A stretch of DNA of 64,000 nucleotides from Paraburkholderia translucens (GCF_020881035.1 NZ_JAJITC010000009.1:224346-288345); one strand, 5' to 3'. Numbered from the stretch's first letter, positions 51,671 to 61,168 are shown. A program made the numbers and translations. Notes: a model not told the origin generated them from the sequence alone.

Positions 51671-52747
51671 ATGTTCATGAAGGTGCTCATTATTGAAGAC
51701 GATTCCTCGATTTCCGCGAACCTCTACGACTATCTCGAGGCAAGCGGCTATGAGGTCGATGTAGCCTCCAGTGGCAACGCAGGGCTGCAGATGGCACTCG
51801 CCGACTCATGGGATGCCATCCTTCTCGATCTGTCACTGCCGGGCATGGACGGCCTCACGCTGTGTCGCAAGCTGCGGGAAGAGGCGCGGCGGGACACACC
51901 GGTTTTGATGCTGACAGCGAAGGACGCACTTGACGACAAGCTCGCAGGTTTCGTGCACGGCGCCGATGATTACCTGGTCAAGCCGTTCTCCCTTAAGGAA
52001 GTGGGTGCGCGGCTTGGCGCGATGATCAAGCGCTATCGTGGCCTGGTCGCCACCATGGAGCTTCGACTTGCGGATGTGCGCCTCTGCCTGTCAACGATGA
52101 GCGTCGAGCGTGCCGGACGCCCGGTCAAGCTTCCTCCCAAATGTCTTCACTTGCTGCGTATCCTGATGCAGTCGCCCCAGCGCACCTTCACCCGCGCCGA
52201 ACTTGAGTCCGAAGTCTGGGGCGAGGAACTGCCGCTCGCGTCGGTGCGGCAGGTCGCCGGCCGCTACCAGATCACGCATGACGGTGGTCAGCGCGTACAG
52301 ACGGTGTCGGTCAATCTCGGCAGACGGGCGATCACTGACTTCGTGAAGGAAGCGCAGGACCGTGTGAATCGCGAGATCAGAATGCCGGCCAGTACCTATG
52401 CCGTTTTCAGCGGAGAGAGCGAAGCGCGCGCGCAATCGCAGCGCGACCTGCTCGCGTACGGTGGGATTGCGCTGGTGGCCGTCGCGTCGTTGCTGTTCCT
52501 GGCGTTGAAGAACCGGCGCGCCGTGCTGCTGGTCATGATCAATCTGCCCTTCGCGCTCGCGCTGGCTCCGCTTGCCGTGACGAGTGGTGCGCCGGGCAAC
52601 GAAATCGAAGGCCCCATGGCGATCGTCATTCTTGGCGGACTCATCACCTCGACCGCACTGAACCTGATCGTCCTGCCAACGCTGGCATTGCGTTATGGGC
52701 GCTTCGCGCGCGACGAAGTCGCAGAACCGGGGACAGCGAATGCGTGA
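51671..52747 (+). pseudogene. in-frame chimera: OmpR-type response regulator fused to tail of a heavy-metal RND pump
   Basis: 358 aa. Residues ~1-115 are an intact receiver: VLIIEDDSSIS, phospho-Asp in LLDLSLPGMDG, Lys in DYLVKPFSLKEV. Residues ~125-188 are the start of the winged-helix DNA-binding domain (LLRILMQSPQRTFTRAELES, EVWGEE) which is then cut. From residue ~189 (near 52235) the sequence is the C-terminal part of a CzcA/CusA-type RND protein: PLASVRQVAGRYQITHDGGQ, RVQTVSVNLGRRAITDFV and a membrane part RAVLLVMINLPFALA. About 60 residues typical of that pump are also missing between NLPFALA and LAPLAVTSGAPGNEIEGPMA. Large deletions without frame loss explain both. Neither parent function is likely kept, except possibly phosphorylation. 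Confidence 0.85.
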
Positions 52748-52932
52748 GAAAGGAGATGACTGGGCGAGAAAAACCTGCACCTGCTGTTCGAGTCTACCTT
52801 GGGTCGTCATCGCCCTCACGATGCACGAGTACCGGTATCTTCGACGCAACCGCAGGATCGTCATGCGAGGTCGACAACGGGGGAACCGCGGCGCGTAAAG
52901 CAGAACTTCACGCGCCCCGTGCAGACCGGCGT

Positions 52933-54318
52933 TTACCGGCTCACAGCCCCCACGCCAGCGCGCGCCACCTCGCGCCGCCGCTTGATCACGTAGCCGCCCC
53001 ACATCAGCACGAGCCACACCGGCACCAGCCACACCGATACCGACAAGCCCGGCGTCAGCGCCAGAATCACGAGGATCAGCGCCAAGAACGCGAGGCAGAT
53101 CCAGTTGCTGACCGGGAACCACAACGAGCGGAACACCAGCGTTTCGCCCGCGGCCACCATCGCCTTGCGCGACTTCAGATGCGTGAGGCTGATCAGGGCC
53201 CAGTTCAACACCAGCGCCGCGACCACGAGTGACATCAACAGGCCGAGCGCTTCGGCCGGGATCACGTAGTTGATGATCACGCACGCGAACGTTGCGAGCG
53301 CCGACAGGCCGATCGCCAGATACGGCACGCCGCGCCGGTCAACCTTCAGCAGCGCGCGCGGCGCATTCCCCTGCTCGGCGAGACCGTACAGCATGCGGCT
53401 ATTCGCATAGACGCCGCTGTTGTACACCGACAGCGCCGCGGTCAGCACCACCACGTTGAGCACGTTGGCGGTCAGCGTCGAGCCGATCTGCGAGAAGATC
53501 ATCACGAACGGGCTGCCGCCCGCCGCCACCTCGTTCCACGGATAGAGCGACAGCAGCACCGCGAGCGAGCAGATGTAGAAAATCAGGATTCGCAGGATCA
53601 CCTGGTTCACGGCCTTCGGAATGCTTTTCTGCGGCTCGGCGGCCTCGGCGGCAGTGATGCCGATCAGTTCCAGCCCGCCGAACGAGAACATGATCACGGC
53701 AAGCATCATGAAGAGCCCGTGAAAGCCGTGTGGGAAGAAGCCGCCGTGACTCCACAGGTTCGCGACCGTCGCCTGCGGGCCGCCGTGACCGCTCACAAGC
53801 AGATAGCCGCCGAACACGATCATGCCGATCACCGCCGCGACCTTGATGATCGCGAACCAGAACTCGGTTTCGCCGTAGGCCTTCACGTTGGTGAGATTGA
53901 TCGCGTTGATGATCGCGAAGCACGCCAGTGCCGACACCCAGGTCGGCACGCCTGGCCACCAGAAATGCACGTAGGTGCCGACCGCGGTCAGTTCGGCCAT
54001 GCTGACGAGCACATAGAGCACCCAATAGTTCCAGCCCGACAGAAAGCCCGGGAAATCGCCCCAGTACTTGTACGCAAAGTGGCTGAACGAGCCGGCCACC
54101 GGCTCCTGCGCGACCATCTCGCCGAGCTGGCGCATGATCATGAACGCGATCGCGCCGCCGATCGCGTAGCCGAGGATCATCGACGGACCGGCGGCTTGCA
54201 GAACGCTGGCGGAGCCGAGAAAAAGACCCGTGCCGATCGCGCCGCCCAGCGCGATCAACTGGATGTGGCGATTCTTGAGCCCGCGCTTGAGGCCCTCTTG
54301 CTGCTGTGCACTGTTCAT
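52933..54318 (-). CDS. amino-acid permease, APC family
   Basis: 461 aa from MNSAQQQEGLKRGLKNRHIQ, with AGGG about 5 bases upstream. Twelve membrane helices. Signatures: LIALGGAIGTGLFLGSASVL in helix 1, FMIMRQLGEMVAQEPVAGSF, GGLELIGITAAEAAEPQKSI. This is the AnsP/GabP/ProY/AroP-type amino-acid transporter group; substrate cannot be fixed. Divergent from the hydrolase gene. Confidence 0.93.
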   Translation of the reverse strand: MNSAQQQEGLKRGLKNRHIQLIALGGAIGTGLFLGSASVLQAAGPSMILGYAIGGAIAFMIMRQLGEMVAQEPVAGSFSHFAYKYWGDFPGFLSGWNYWVLYVLVSMAELTAVGTYVHFWWPGVPTWVSALACFAIINAINLTNVKAYGETEFWFAIIKVAAVIGMIVFGGYLLVSGHGGPQATVANLWSHGGFFPHGFHGLFMMLAVIMFSFGGLELIGITAAEAAEPQKSIPKAVNQVILRILIFYICSLAVLLSLYPWNEVAAGGSPFVMIFSQIGSTLTANVLNVVVLTAALSVYNSGVYANSRMLYGLAEQGNAPRALLKVDRRGVPYLAIGLSALATFACVIINYVIPAEALGLLMSLVVAALVLNWALISLTHLKSRKAMVAAGETLVFRSLWFPVSNWICLAFLALILVILALTPGLSVSVWLVPVWLVLMWGGYVIKRRREVARAGVGAVSR

Positions 54319-54550
54319 TACGCCCTGCTGTGTCGAGATCGCCGCGTGTGAACCGCTGCGGCAGATCGCCCGGCTGGATAGCATGGTCCGGCCCGGCAAA
54401 ACTACTGATTTTACCCCGGTCGATATTTCTCTGACTTCGGAAGCCACCCACCTTCGTTCTGCGGCGCACTTAAACGCGCGGATTGTGATTGTCATGAGAA
54501 TGGCGCGCGAGTATGTTGCCGAAGTCCACTCTCAGCCCGGGAGCTTCACC

Positions 54551-55417
54551 ATGTTGTCCAAACGTCAGCTTCGCGCCGTCGTGTTGTGCCTCTGTTTCGC
54601 GGGTGTGAGCACATCCGCGCCGGCGCAGACGGCTCCTGCCGCCCCATCCGTGCAACCGCAGCAGCCCGCGGCGCCCGCCGTCCAGCAACCGGCAGATGAG
54701 TCCGGCTCACAGGACAGCGGCCCGGTGCGCAACATCGTGCTCGTGCATGGCGCGTTCGTCGACGGATCGAGCTGGAACGGCGTGATCGCTAAGCTTCAGC
54801 AGAAGGGTTATCACGTGAGTTCGGTGCAGAACCCGCTGACCTCGCTCGCCGACGATGTCGCCGCGACCCGCCGCGTACTCGCGCGCGAGAGCGGCCGGGT
54901 GCTGCTGGTCGGGCACTCGTGGGGCGGTGTCGTGATCACGGAGGTCGCCGCGAATGCGCCGAACGTCGCGGGACTCGTGTACGTCGCCGCGCTCGCGCCG
55001 CAGCTGCACGAATCGGCGATGGACGTGATGAAGGCAGGCGGCCCGATGCCGGCCGGTCAGAGCATCAGCAAGGACACGAATGGCTTTTTGTGGATCGACC
55101 GCGCGCGCTATCACCCGGACCTCGCCGCCGACGTGCCCGAGACCGTCACGCGCGTGCTCGCCGCCGCGCAGGTGCCGATCGCCGCGAGTGCATTCGACGA
55201 ACCGGTCGATCAGGTCGGCTGGAAAGACAAACCGTCGTGGTACGTGCTGACGACGAAAGACCGGGCGGTGTCGCCCGATCTGCAGAAGATGATCGCCGGG
55301 CGCATCGGTGCGAAGGTGGTGCCGGTCGCGTCAAGCCATCTCGCGCCGGTGTCGCACGCCGGCGCGGTGGCGGAGGCGATTGATCACGCGGCGCGCGAGT
55401 TGAGCCGGCAGCAGTAG
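54551..55417 (+). CDS. exported alpha/beta hydrolase
   Basis: 288 aa, GGGAG 7 bases before the ATG. Signal peptide MLSKRQLRAVVLCLCFAGVS ending near APAQ, then a Pro/Gln/Ala-rich linker (~27-55). The hydrolase core has IVLVHGAFVDGSSWNGVI (oxyanion region) and the nucleophile elbow GHSWGG at ~121-126 (Ser123), with a C-terminal His in SSHLAPVSHAG. It resembles EstC-like periplasmic esterases. Substrate unknown. Confidence 0.85.
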   Translation: MLSKRQLRAVVLCLCFAGVSTSAPAQTAPAAPSVQPQQPAAPAVQQPADESGSQDSGPVRNIVLVHGAFVDGSSWNGVIAKLQQKGYHVSSVQNPLTSLADDVAATRRVLARESGRVLLVGHSWGGVVITEVAANAPNVAGLVYVAALAPQLHESAMDVMKAGGPMPAGQSISKDTNGFLWIDRARYHPDLAADVPETVTRVLAAAQVPIAASAFDEPVDQVGWKDKPSWYVLTTKDRAVSPDLQKMIAGRIGAKVVPVASSHLAPVSHAGAVAEAIDHAARELSRQQ

Positions 55418-55554
55418 GCTTAGACGCCGTCGGGCGTCGGCTCGGTATGGAAGAAGCCCGCGATGCCGCCGAGGTCGGGGGAGATCGGGACTTGAATTCG
55501 AACGCGGCTGCCGGTGTTGCAAACGGGCGGCGCTTTGGCGTCAGAGGCGAGCGG

Positions 55555-56544
55555 CTAGCGATAAATCGCCGTCACCGGCGCTTCGCCGAGCCGCGCGAAA
55601 CCGCGATACATGCCTTCGGTGTTGAACGGCAGCGTCACGTTGCCGCGCGCGTCGACGGCGACGAGACCGCCACGTCCGTCGATCTTCGGCAGGCGGTTCA
55701 TCACGACGTCGTACGCCGCTTCTTCGAGCGAAACCTGCCGATAGGCCATCTGCGCGGCGACGTCGTAGGCGGCGACCATGCGTATGAACATTTCGCCGGA
55801 GCCGGTGGTCGACACCGCGCAGGTCGCGTCGTCCGCGTAGCAGCCCGCGCCGATCAGCGGCGAGTCGCCGACGCGGCCCACCTGCTTGTTGGTCACGCCG
55901 CCCGTCGAGGTCGCCGCGGCGAGATGCCCGTGGCGGTCGAGTGCGACCGCGCCGACGGTGCCGAACTTGCGATTCGGATCGATCGGCTCGTGCGGCGTCG
56001 GGTCCTTATCGCCCGAAGACCTTGCCGCGAGCGTCGCGGCGTCGTGATCGAGCATCGGCCGCTGCAGCCCGCGCGCGAGTTGCCATTGGCGATAGCGCGT
56101 GTCGGTATCGAAGTAGCTGTTATCGACGAACTCGAGCCCCTGCGCCGCCGCGAATGCTTCCGCGCCTTCGCCGGTAAACAGCACATGGCCGCTGCGCTCC
56201 AGCACGCGGCGCGCGGCGAGAATCGGATTGCGCACGCGCTTCACACAGCAGACCGCGCCGGCGTCGAGCGTACGGCCGTCCATGATCGCGGCGTCGAGCT
56301 CGTGGGTGCCGGCCGCCGTGTAGACCGCGCCGCGGCCCGCGTTGAAGAGCGCGCAGTCTTCGAGCAGACGCACCGCTTCGCTGACCGCGTCGAGCGCGCT
56401 GCCGCCGTCGCCGAGCAAGCGCTGGCCCGCGCTCAGCACCGCGTTGAGCGCCGCGTGGTATTCCGTTTCGGCGCTGACCGACATCGACGCGCGCAGGATC
56501 GTCCCGGCTCCGCCGTGAATGGCAATGACTGCGTTGGCGTTCAT
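55555..56544 (-). CDS. iaaA: isoaspartyl peptidase / L-asparaginase (IaaA type)
   Basis: 329 aa Ntn-hydrolase. It cleaves itself before Thr196 in NRKFGTVGAVALD, which becomes the nucleophile. Other signatures: VIAIHGGAGT, FNAGRGAVYTAAGTHELDAA, GRVGDSPLIGAGCYADD, and TGSGEMFIRMVAAYDV. It removes beta-aspartyl residues from peptides and hydrolyses asparagine. The start overlaps the stop of the RpiR-type regulator gene by 4 bases, so the two are coupled. Confidence 0.95.
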   Translation of the reverse strand: MNANAVIAIHGGAGTILRASMSVSAETEYHAALNAVLSAGQRLLGDGGSALDAVSEAVRLLEDCALFNAGRGAVYTAAGTHELDAAIMDGRTLDAGAVCCVKRVRNPILAARRVLERSGHVLFTGEGAEAFAAAQGLEFVDNSYFDTDTRYRQWQLARGLQRPMLDHDAATLAARSSGDKDPTPHEPIDPNRKFGTVGAVALDRHGHLAAATSTGGVTNKQVGRVGDSPLIGAGCYADDATCAVSTTGSGEMFIRMVAAYDVAAQMAYRQVSLEEAAYDVVMNRLPKIDGRGGLVAVDARGNVTLPFNTEGMYRGFARLGEAPVTAIYR

Positions 56545-57599
56545 CGTTTGGGTGGTGGTGTCGGGGTGGTTCGGGGAGCGCGGACTGCCGTGATGGCTTT
56601 TGCTTCGGTCTCCCTGGCTTTGATGCCATTGGCTTCGCTGTTGTCGACCTTCGCGCGCGCGGCTTTGCTCGCGGTGCGCGCCGGCACCTGCGCGGCGCCG
56701 GCCGCGCCGGACTGCGCATCGACCAGCCACGGCAGCACGAACTCGTTGACCTCGGCGGCTGCCTTGACCGAGCGTTGCGTGCGATACGCCACCGCGTCGC
56801 ATAGCGCCTCGATGACCGCGAGCGCAGCCGAATCGGCATTCGACGCAAGACGCCGCTCGGTGCGGATATACAGCGACAGGTCCGCGAACTGCGCGAGCGG
56901 CGAACACGGGCCGTCGGTCAGCGCGAGCACGCGTGCGCCGCGCTCGAACGCGCGGCGCGCGAGCTTGATCGTGTCCTGAACATAGCGCGTAAACGCGATG
57001 CCGATCACCAGATCGCCCGCGCCCGAACGCACCAGATGCCGCGCCGCGTAGGACGGTCCACCGGTCAATGCGAGCGAATGCACGTTGTCGTGATACGGCA
57101 ACAGGCCGTGCTCCATCAGGCTCGCGAGGAACGCGCTGGCGCCGAAGCCGATGACGAACACGCGGCGCGCGGCGATGATCGCATCGACGGCGGCGTCGGC
57201 GGCAGCGCGGTCGATCGACGCACGCGTCGCGTGCAGATTGTGGGCGGCCTGCTCGAGCGAGGCGTCGATCAGATCGTCGGCGGCCGCGAGCGTTTCCTGT
57301 GCGCTGCGCAGCCGCTCGGCCGGCGCGAGGGTCGCCTCGAAGCCGCGCACGAGCGCCTCGCGAAACTGCGGATAACCGTCGAAGCCGAGCGTGCGCGCAA
57401 AGCGATTCGCGCTCGCGACAGACGCCCCGACCACGCTCGCGAGTTCGTCGATGCGCATCGTCGCCGCGCGAAACAGATTGCCCAGCACGTACTCGCCCAT
57501 GCGCCGATGGATCGGTGTGAGCGTCGGCATCGCGGCGGCAATGCGCGCGGCGATGGCCTGCTCCGCGGGGTTCGATACAGCGGACAAGTGATGGATCAT
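56541..57599 (-). CDS. RpiR/MurR family transcriptional regulator
   Basis: 352 aa. N-terminal helix-turn-helix (~20-90): RRMGEYVLGNLFRAATMRID, ELASVVGASVASANRFARTL and GFDGYPQFREALVRG. SIS domain (~130-260): ARRVFVIGFGASAFLASLME and LVIGIAFTRYVQDTIKLARR. The C-terminal ~75 residues are a Ala/Lys/Arg-rich disordered tail. It likely regulates the overlapping iaaA gene and itself; the effector could be a sugar phosphate or another small ligand bound by the SIS domain. Upstream inverted repeat at 57639-57680. Confidence 0.9.
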   Translation of the reverse strand: MIHHLSAVSNPAEQAIAARIAAAMPTLTPIHRRMGEYVLGNLFRAATMRIDELASVVGASVASANRFARTLGFDGYPQFREALVRGFEATLAPAERLRSAQETLAAADDLIDASLEQAAHNLHATRASIDRAAADAAVDAIIAARRVFVIGFGASAFLASLMEHGLLPYHDNVHSLALTGGPSYAARHLVRSGAGDLVIGIAFTRYVQDTIKLARRAFERGARVLALTDGPCSPLAQFADLSLYIRTERRLASNADSAALAVIEALCDAVAYRTQRSVKAAAEVNEFVLPWLVDAQSGAAGAAQVPARTASKAARAKVDNSEANGIKARETEAKAITAVRAPRTTPTPPPKR

Positions 57600-57922
57600 G
57601 CGAGCGGACGGGCGCAGATGTTCCAGCCAGATTCGATGAAAGTGAATTTACGCGGAAGAAACCGCGAAATGAATCACTTTTGATCTTTCGCGGGTTTTCA
57701 CCGACCAGAGCCCTTCCGACAAGACGCTCCAGCACCCGCCTCATGTTGCGCCGCGATGAAAATCCATTTTCAGCAGGACGAGTGGCGGTTCGTCACCGAG
57801 TGCCGGGCGCCGCACTCGCCACGCCGCATCGGGGCGCTCCCGAGGTTCGACGTGAGGGATTCATCCTCGCCCGCGGGACTGGTAGGGCGCTTCGTTTCTT
57901 GCGGTGTTATTCTTCGCTCGCC
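57600..57922. other. divergent region RpiR regulator / rsuA
   Basis: 323 bases. The left part (57630-57690) has repeated GTGAAT/ATTCAC-like half sites and is likely the operator of the regulator. The right part is the rsuA leader. No gene seen. Confidence 0.5.
57639..57680. promoter_or_regulatory. possible operator of the RpiR-type regulator
   Basis: Inverted half sites AAAGTGA (57639-57645) and TCACTTT (57674-57680), each in the wider context GAT-(G/C)AAA-GTGA and with a smaller CGCGG...CCGCG hairpin between them. They lie 40-80 bases upstream of the regulator start, a natural place for autoregulation. Confidence 0.35.
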
Positions 57923-58633
57923 ATGAATCTCGAAAGCATCCTCTTCACTCAAGGTTTCGGTTCGCGCCGCCAATGCCGCGCGCTGATCGGCGACGCGCGT
58001 GTCAGCATCCAGGGTGCGATCTGCACCGATGCCGACGCCGATTTCGCGGTCGATAGCGGCGCGTTGCGCTTTAGCGTCGACGGTATCGAATGGCCGTATC
58101 GCGAGCACGCGTATCTGTTGCTCAACAAGCCCGCCGGGTACGAATGCTCGCGCGATCCGCAGCATCATCTGTGCGTGTTCAGCCTGCTGCCGCCGCAGTT
58201 CGCCGAGCGCGGCGTGCAGTGCGTCGGCCGTCTCGATCAGGACACCACGGGCCTCCTGCTGCTCTCCGACGACGGCAAGTTCGTGCATCAGTTCACGTCG
58301 CCCAAACGCAAGGTGCCGAAGCTCTACGTCGCGACCACGCGGCATCCGCTCGACGACGCGCAGCTCGCCGCTTTGCGCGACGGCGTGCTGCTGCATGGCG
58401 AAACGAGGCCGAGCGCCGCGCTCGAAGCGCAGGCGCGCGACACCCACACGCTCGCGCTCACCGTGCTCGAAGGCAAATACCACCAGGTCAAGCGGATGAT
58501 CGCGGCCTCGGGCAACCGCTGCGAGGCGCTGCATCGCGAGCGGATCGGCGGCCTCGCGCTGCCGGCGTCGCTCGCACCCGGCGCATGGCAATGGCTCGAC
58601 GACACCGGCCTCGCCGCGCTGCGGGCCGGGTAA
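57923..58633 (+). CDS. rsuA: 16S rRNA pseudouridine synthase (RsuA type)
   Basis: 236 aa. Makes pseudouridine in 16S rRNA (position 516 in E. coli). N-terminal S4-like RNA-binding region (~1-60): NLESILFTQGFGSRRQCRAL, GDARVSIQGA. Catalytic domain: LLLNKPAGYECSRDPQHH, the catalytic Asp in VGRLDQDTTGLLLLSDDGK, FTSPKRKVPKLYVAT and GKYHQVKRMIAASGNRCEAL. Start at the ATG before NLESILF. Confidence 0.92.
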   Translation: MNLESILFTQGFGSRRQCRALIGDARVSIQGAICTDADADFAVDSGALRFSVDGIEWPYREHAYLLLNKPAGYECSRDPQHHLCVFSLLPPQFAERGVQCVGRLDQDTTGLLLLSDDGKFVHQFTSPKRKVPKLYVATTRHPLDDAQLAALRDGVLLHGETRPSAALEAQARDTHTLALTVLEGKYHQVKRMIAASGNRCEALHRERIGGLALPASLAPGAWQWLDDTGLAALRAG

Positions 58634-58801
58634 ACAGCTACCGCGCAGCGAATGTCTGTCTAAGTCCTTGAAGTGCCGGAGAAAGCCCGTTCGCATTGCC
58701 GTGAATCGCTGATCCCGCGCTGCGTTGCAGCATGCCGTTGCTTACAGGTCGCCCTATACTCGTCTAAACAAAGGACAACAAAGGTTTCAAGGAGGGGCGC
58801 C

Positions 58802-58990
58802 ATGCATATCGACGGTACGATGGCGTTTTCGCAGGCGATGATTGCGTTTATCTGTTTTGCTCTGCTGGTGGTCGGCGGGTCGCTGGTCATCATGCGGCTG
58901 CGGCACAAGTACCATCCGAATCTGATCGGCGCGCTGATCGGCGGCATATTGTGCTTTCTGTTGCTGGAAGTGCTGCCGTCTCTAACCTGA
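58802..58990 (+). CDS. small membrane protein (62 aa)
   Basis: MHIDGTMAFSQAMIAFICFA, then LLVVGGSLVIMRLRHKYHPN and LIGALIGGILCFLLLEVLPS. Two predicted membrane helices with a short basic loop (RLRHKYHP). A strong AAGGAGG lies 5 bases before the ATG. Unknown function; too short for a known family. Confidence 0.65.
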   Translation: MHIDGTMAFSQAMIAFICFALLVVGGSLVIMRLRHKYHPNLIGALIGGILCFLLLEVLPSLT

Positions 58991-59010
58991 GGCCGGGTGG
59001 ACAGCGCGAC

Positions 59011-60042
59011 CTAACCGCTCTTGCCCGCCGCGTCGCGCAAAAAATCGTCCACGCTCGGATAGCGCAGACGCATTCGCAATTCTTCCTTCAGGCGCCGGTT
59101 CACCAGTCGTCGCGACTCGCGCATGAACGACAGCAGCATCGGGTCGATCTGCTGCTCGGCCTGCGCGCGCGTGATGCGCGGCGCGCGGCTGAGCCCGAAC
59201 GCGTCGGCGACCGCGTCGAAATACTCTCCCATTTTCAGTGACGAGTCGTCCGACGCGTGCAGCACGCGCGCGGGCCGGCCATGCGTCGCGAGACGCACGA
59301 GGATCGCGGCGAGGTCATCAGCGTGGATGTGGTTCGTGTAGACGTCGTCAGCATCGACGAGCGCCGGCGTGCGTTTTTCGAGCCGCGCCAGCGGCAGACG
59401 GTTGCGCGCATAGATGCCCGGGATCCGCGCGATGCTCGCAGCGACACTGCCGCGTGCCGTTGCGGCTCGCAACTGCCGCTCGGCCGACACGCGACGTTTC
59501 GCGCGCGCATTCGCGGGCCGCGCCGCGCACGTTTCGTCGATCCACGCGCCGCCGCAATCGCCGTAGACGCCCGTCGTGCTGGCGTAAACGATGCGCACCG
59601 GTGTGCGCGAAGCGGCAGTCCGGCGCACCCCGTCGGGTACAATACCGGCTGTTTCAGCGTCCAGACCTGAGGCGCGCGCGCGGCGCAGCCGCGCGATCGG
59701 CGCGACGGACGGCCTCGCCGCGCAGGCGCTCATGCGGCCCGCGGCACCTAACGTCGCCAGCAACGCGCGAGTGCGTCGATCGTCGTCGCCGGACTTCTGC
59801 GGTGGCGCGAGATGCAGCACCGTCGGCGCGAGGCGCGCGAGCCGTTTGAGGCTACGGCGCGCATCCAGATCGCCAACGAGCGGCGTCACGCCTGAGGCGC
59901 GCAACTCGGCGCAGCGCTCGGCATGGCTCGTCAACGCGAAGACATGCGTACGCGGACGCAAGAGAGGCACGCACCGCATGCCGACGTCGCCGCATCCTAC
60001 GATCAGCACGCGCGGCCGGCGGAAGTTTCGTGTCGCATTCAT
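59011..60042 (-). CDS. NAD-dependent epimerase/dehydratase-like protein (YeeZ type)
   Basis: 343 aa from MNATRNFRRPRVLIVGCGDV. Rossmann domain with VLIVGCGDVGMRC; SDR-like YASTTGVYGDCGGAWIDE holding the usual S/Y region; later ASIARIPGIYARNRLPLARL and NHIHADDLAAILVRLATHG. Extended SDR family, nucleoside-diphosphate-sugar-epimerase-like; substrate unknown. Divergent from the reductase gene. Confidence 0.85.
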   Translation of the reverse strand: MNATRNFRRPRVLIVGCGDVGMRCVPLLRPRTHVFALTSHAERCAELRASGVTPLVGDLDARRSLKRLARLAPTVLHLAPPQKSGDDDRRTRALLATLGAAGRMSACAARPSVAPIARLRRARASGLDAETAGIVPDGVRRTAASRTPVRIVYASTTGVYGDCGGAWIDETCAARPANARAKRRVSAERQLRAATARGSVAASIARIPGIYARNRLPLARLEKRTPALVDADDVYTNHIHADDLAAILVRLATHGRPARVLHASDDSSLKMGEYFDAVADAFGLSRAPRITRAQAEQQIDPMLLSFMRESRRLVNRRLKEELRMRLRYPSVDDFLRDAAGKSG

Positions 60043-60136
60043 GGTGGACGCATTGTAGCGGTCACACGCAACAGGTACCGCGCGGTTCTTCCGGCGGGTC
60101 CCATTACGATTCCGACTTTTCGATTTCGAACACTTT

Positions 60137-61168
60137 ATGGCATTTAACGTCACGCTCCGGCAAAGCGGCCGGCAGTTTCAGGTAGAACAGGACGAACCGG
60201 TGCTCTCCGCGGCCTTGCGTCAAGGCATTGGCCTGCCGTACGGCTGCAAGAACGGCGCGTGCGGTTCATGCAAGGGCACGGTCGTGAGCGGCGAGATCGA
60301 ACAGCGCGCACATTCGTCGTCGGCGCTGTCGAACGACGAAAAAACGCGCGGCATGGCACTCCTGTGCTGCGCGACCGCCTGCTCCGATCTCGAAGTCGAC
60401 ATCCGCGAAGTGGCCGGCGTCGGCGACGTGCAGGTCAAGAAGCTGCCGTGCCGCGTGAACGCGATCGAGCGCAAGGCCGACGACGTGATCGTCGTGAAGC
60501 TGCAACTGCCCGCCAACGAGCGTCTGCAATATCTGGCCGGCCAGTACCTCGAATTCATCCTGAAGGATGGCAAGCGCCGCAGCTATTCGATGGCGAACGC
60601 GCCGCACGTCGAGGGCCCGATCGAGCTGCACATCCGCCACATGCCCGGCGGCGCCTTCACCGATCACGTGTTCAACACATTGAAAGAGCGCGACATCCTT
60701 CGTTTCGAAGCTCCGCTCGGCACGTTCTTCCTGCGCGAAGACTCGGACAAACCGATCATCCTGCTCGCGTCAGGCACCGGCTTCGCGCCGCTGAAGGCGA
60801 TCGTCGAGCATGCGGTGTTCAAGAACATCACGCGCCCGATGACGCTGTACTGGGGCGCGCGCCGCAAGAAAGACCTGTATCTGCTCGAACTCGCCGAACA
60901 ATGGGCGCGCGAGATTCCAAACTTCAAGTTCGTGCCGGTACTCTCGGAACCTGACGCGAGCGACGCGTGGTCGGGCCGCACCGGCTTCGTGCATCGCGCG
61001 GTGATCGAGGACCTGCCCGATCTGTCGGCCTATCAGGTCTATGCCTGCGGCGCGCCGGTGATGGTCGAATCGGCGCTGCGCGATTTCACGCGGCATCACC
61101 ATCTGCCGGAAGACGAGTTCTACGCGGACTCGTTCACGAGTGCGGCCGATCTCGCGAACGCGGTCTGA
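60137..61168 (+). CDS. ferredoxin-type oxidoreductase, CDP-6-deoxy-delta-3,4-glucoseen reductase-like
   Basis: 343 aa. N-terminal [2Fe-2S] ferredoxin (~1-95) with GLPYGCKNGACGSCKGTVV and LLCC, the four-Cys plant-type cluster. Then an FAD domain (~100-200) with RRSYSMANAPHVEGPIELH, and an NAD(P) domain (~205-340) with ILLASGTGFAPLKAI and YACGAPVMVESALRDFTRH. This architecture is shared by AscD, Fre-like and oxygenase reductases. In Burkholderiaceae it usually stands alone, so the named sugar reaction is only a label; an electron-transfer partner is more likely. Confidence 0.85.
   Translation: MAFNVTLRQSGRQFQVEQDEPVLSAALRQGIGLPYGCKNGACGSCKGTVVSGEIEQRAHSSSALSNDEKTRGMALLCCATACSDLEVDIREVAGVGDVQVKKLPCRVNAIERKADDVIVVKLQLPANERLQYLAGQYLEFILKDGKRRSYSMANAPHVEGPIELHIRHMPGGAFTDHVFNTLKERDILRFEAPLGTFFLREDSDKPIILLASGTGFAPLKAIVEHAVFKNITRPMTLYWGARRKKDLYLLELAEQWAREIPNFKFVPVLSEPDASDAWSGRTGFVHRAVIEDLPDLSAYQVYACGAPVMVESALRDFTRHHHLPEDEFYADSFTSAADLANAV

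Noticed and set aside
55555..57744. 729-residue fusion of a regulator-antisense frame with the isoaspartyl peptidase
   Set aside because: The first ~400 residues are another frame of the RpiR gene; the ATG at 56544 starts the true enzyme and overlaps the regulator stop as ATGA.
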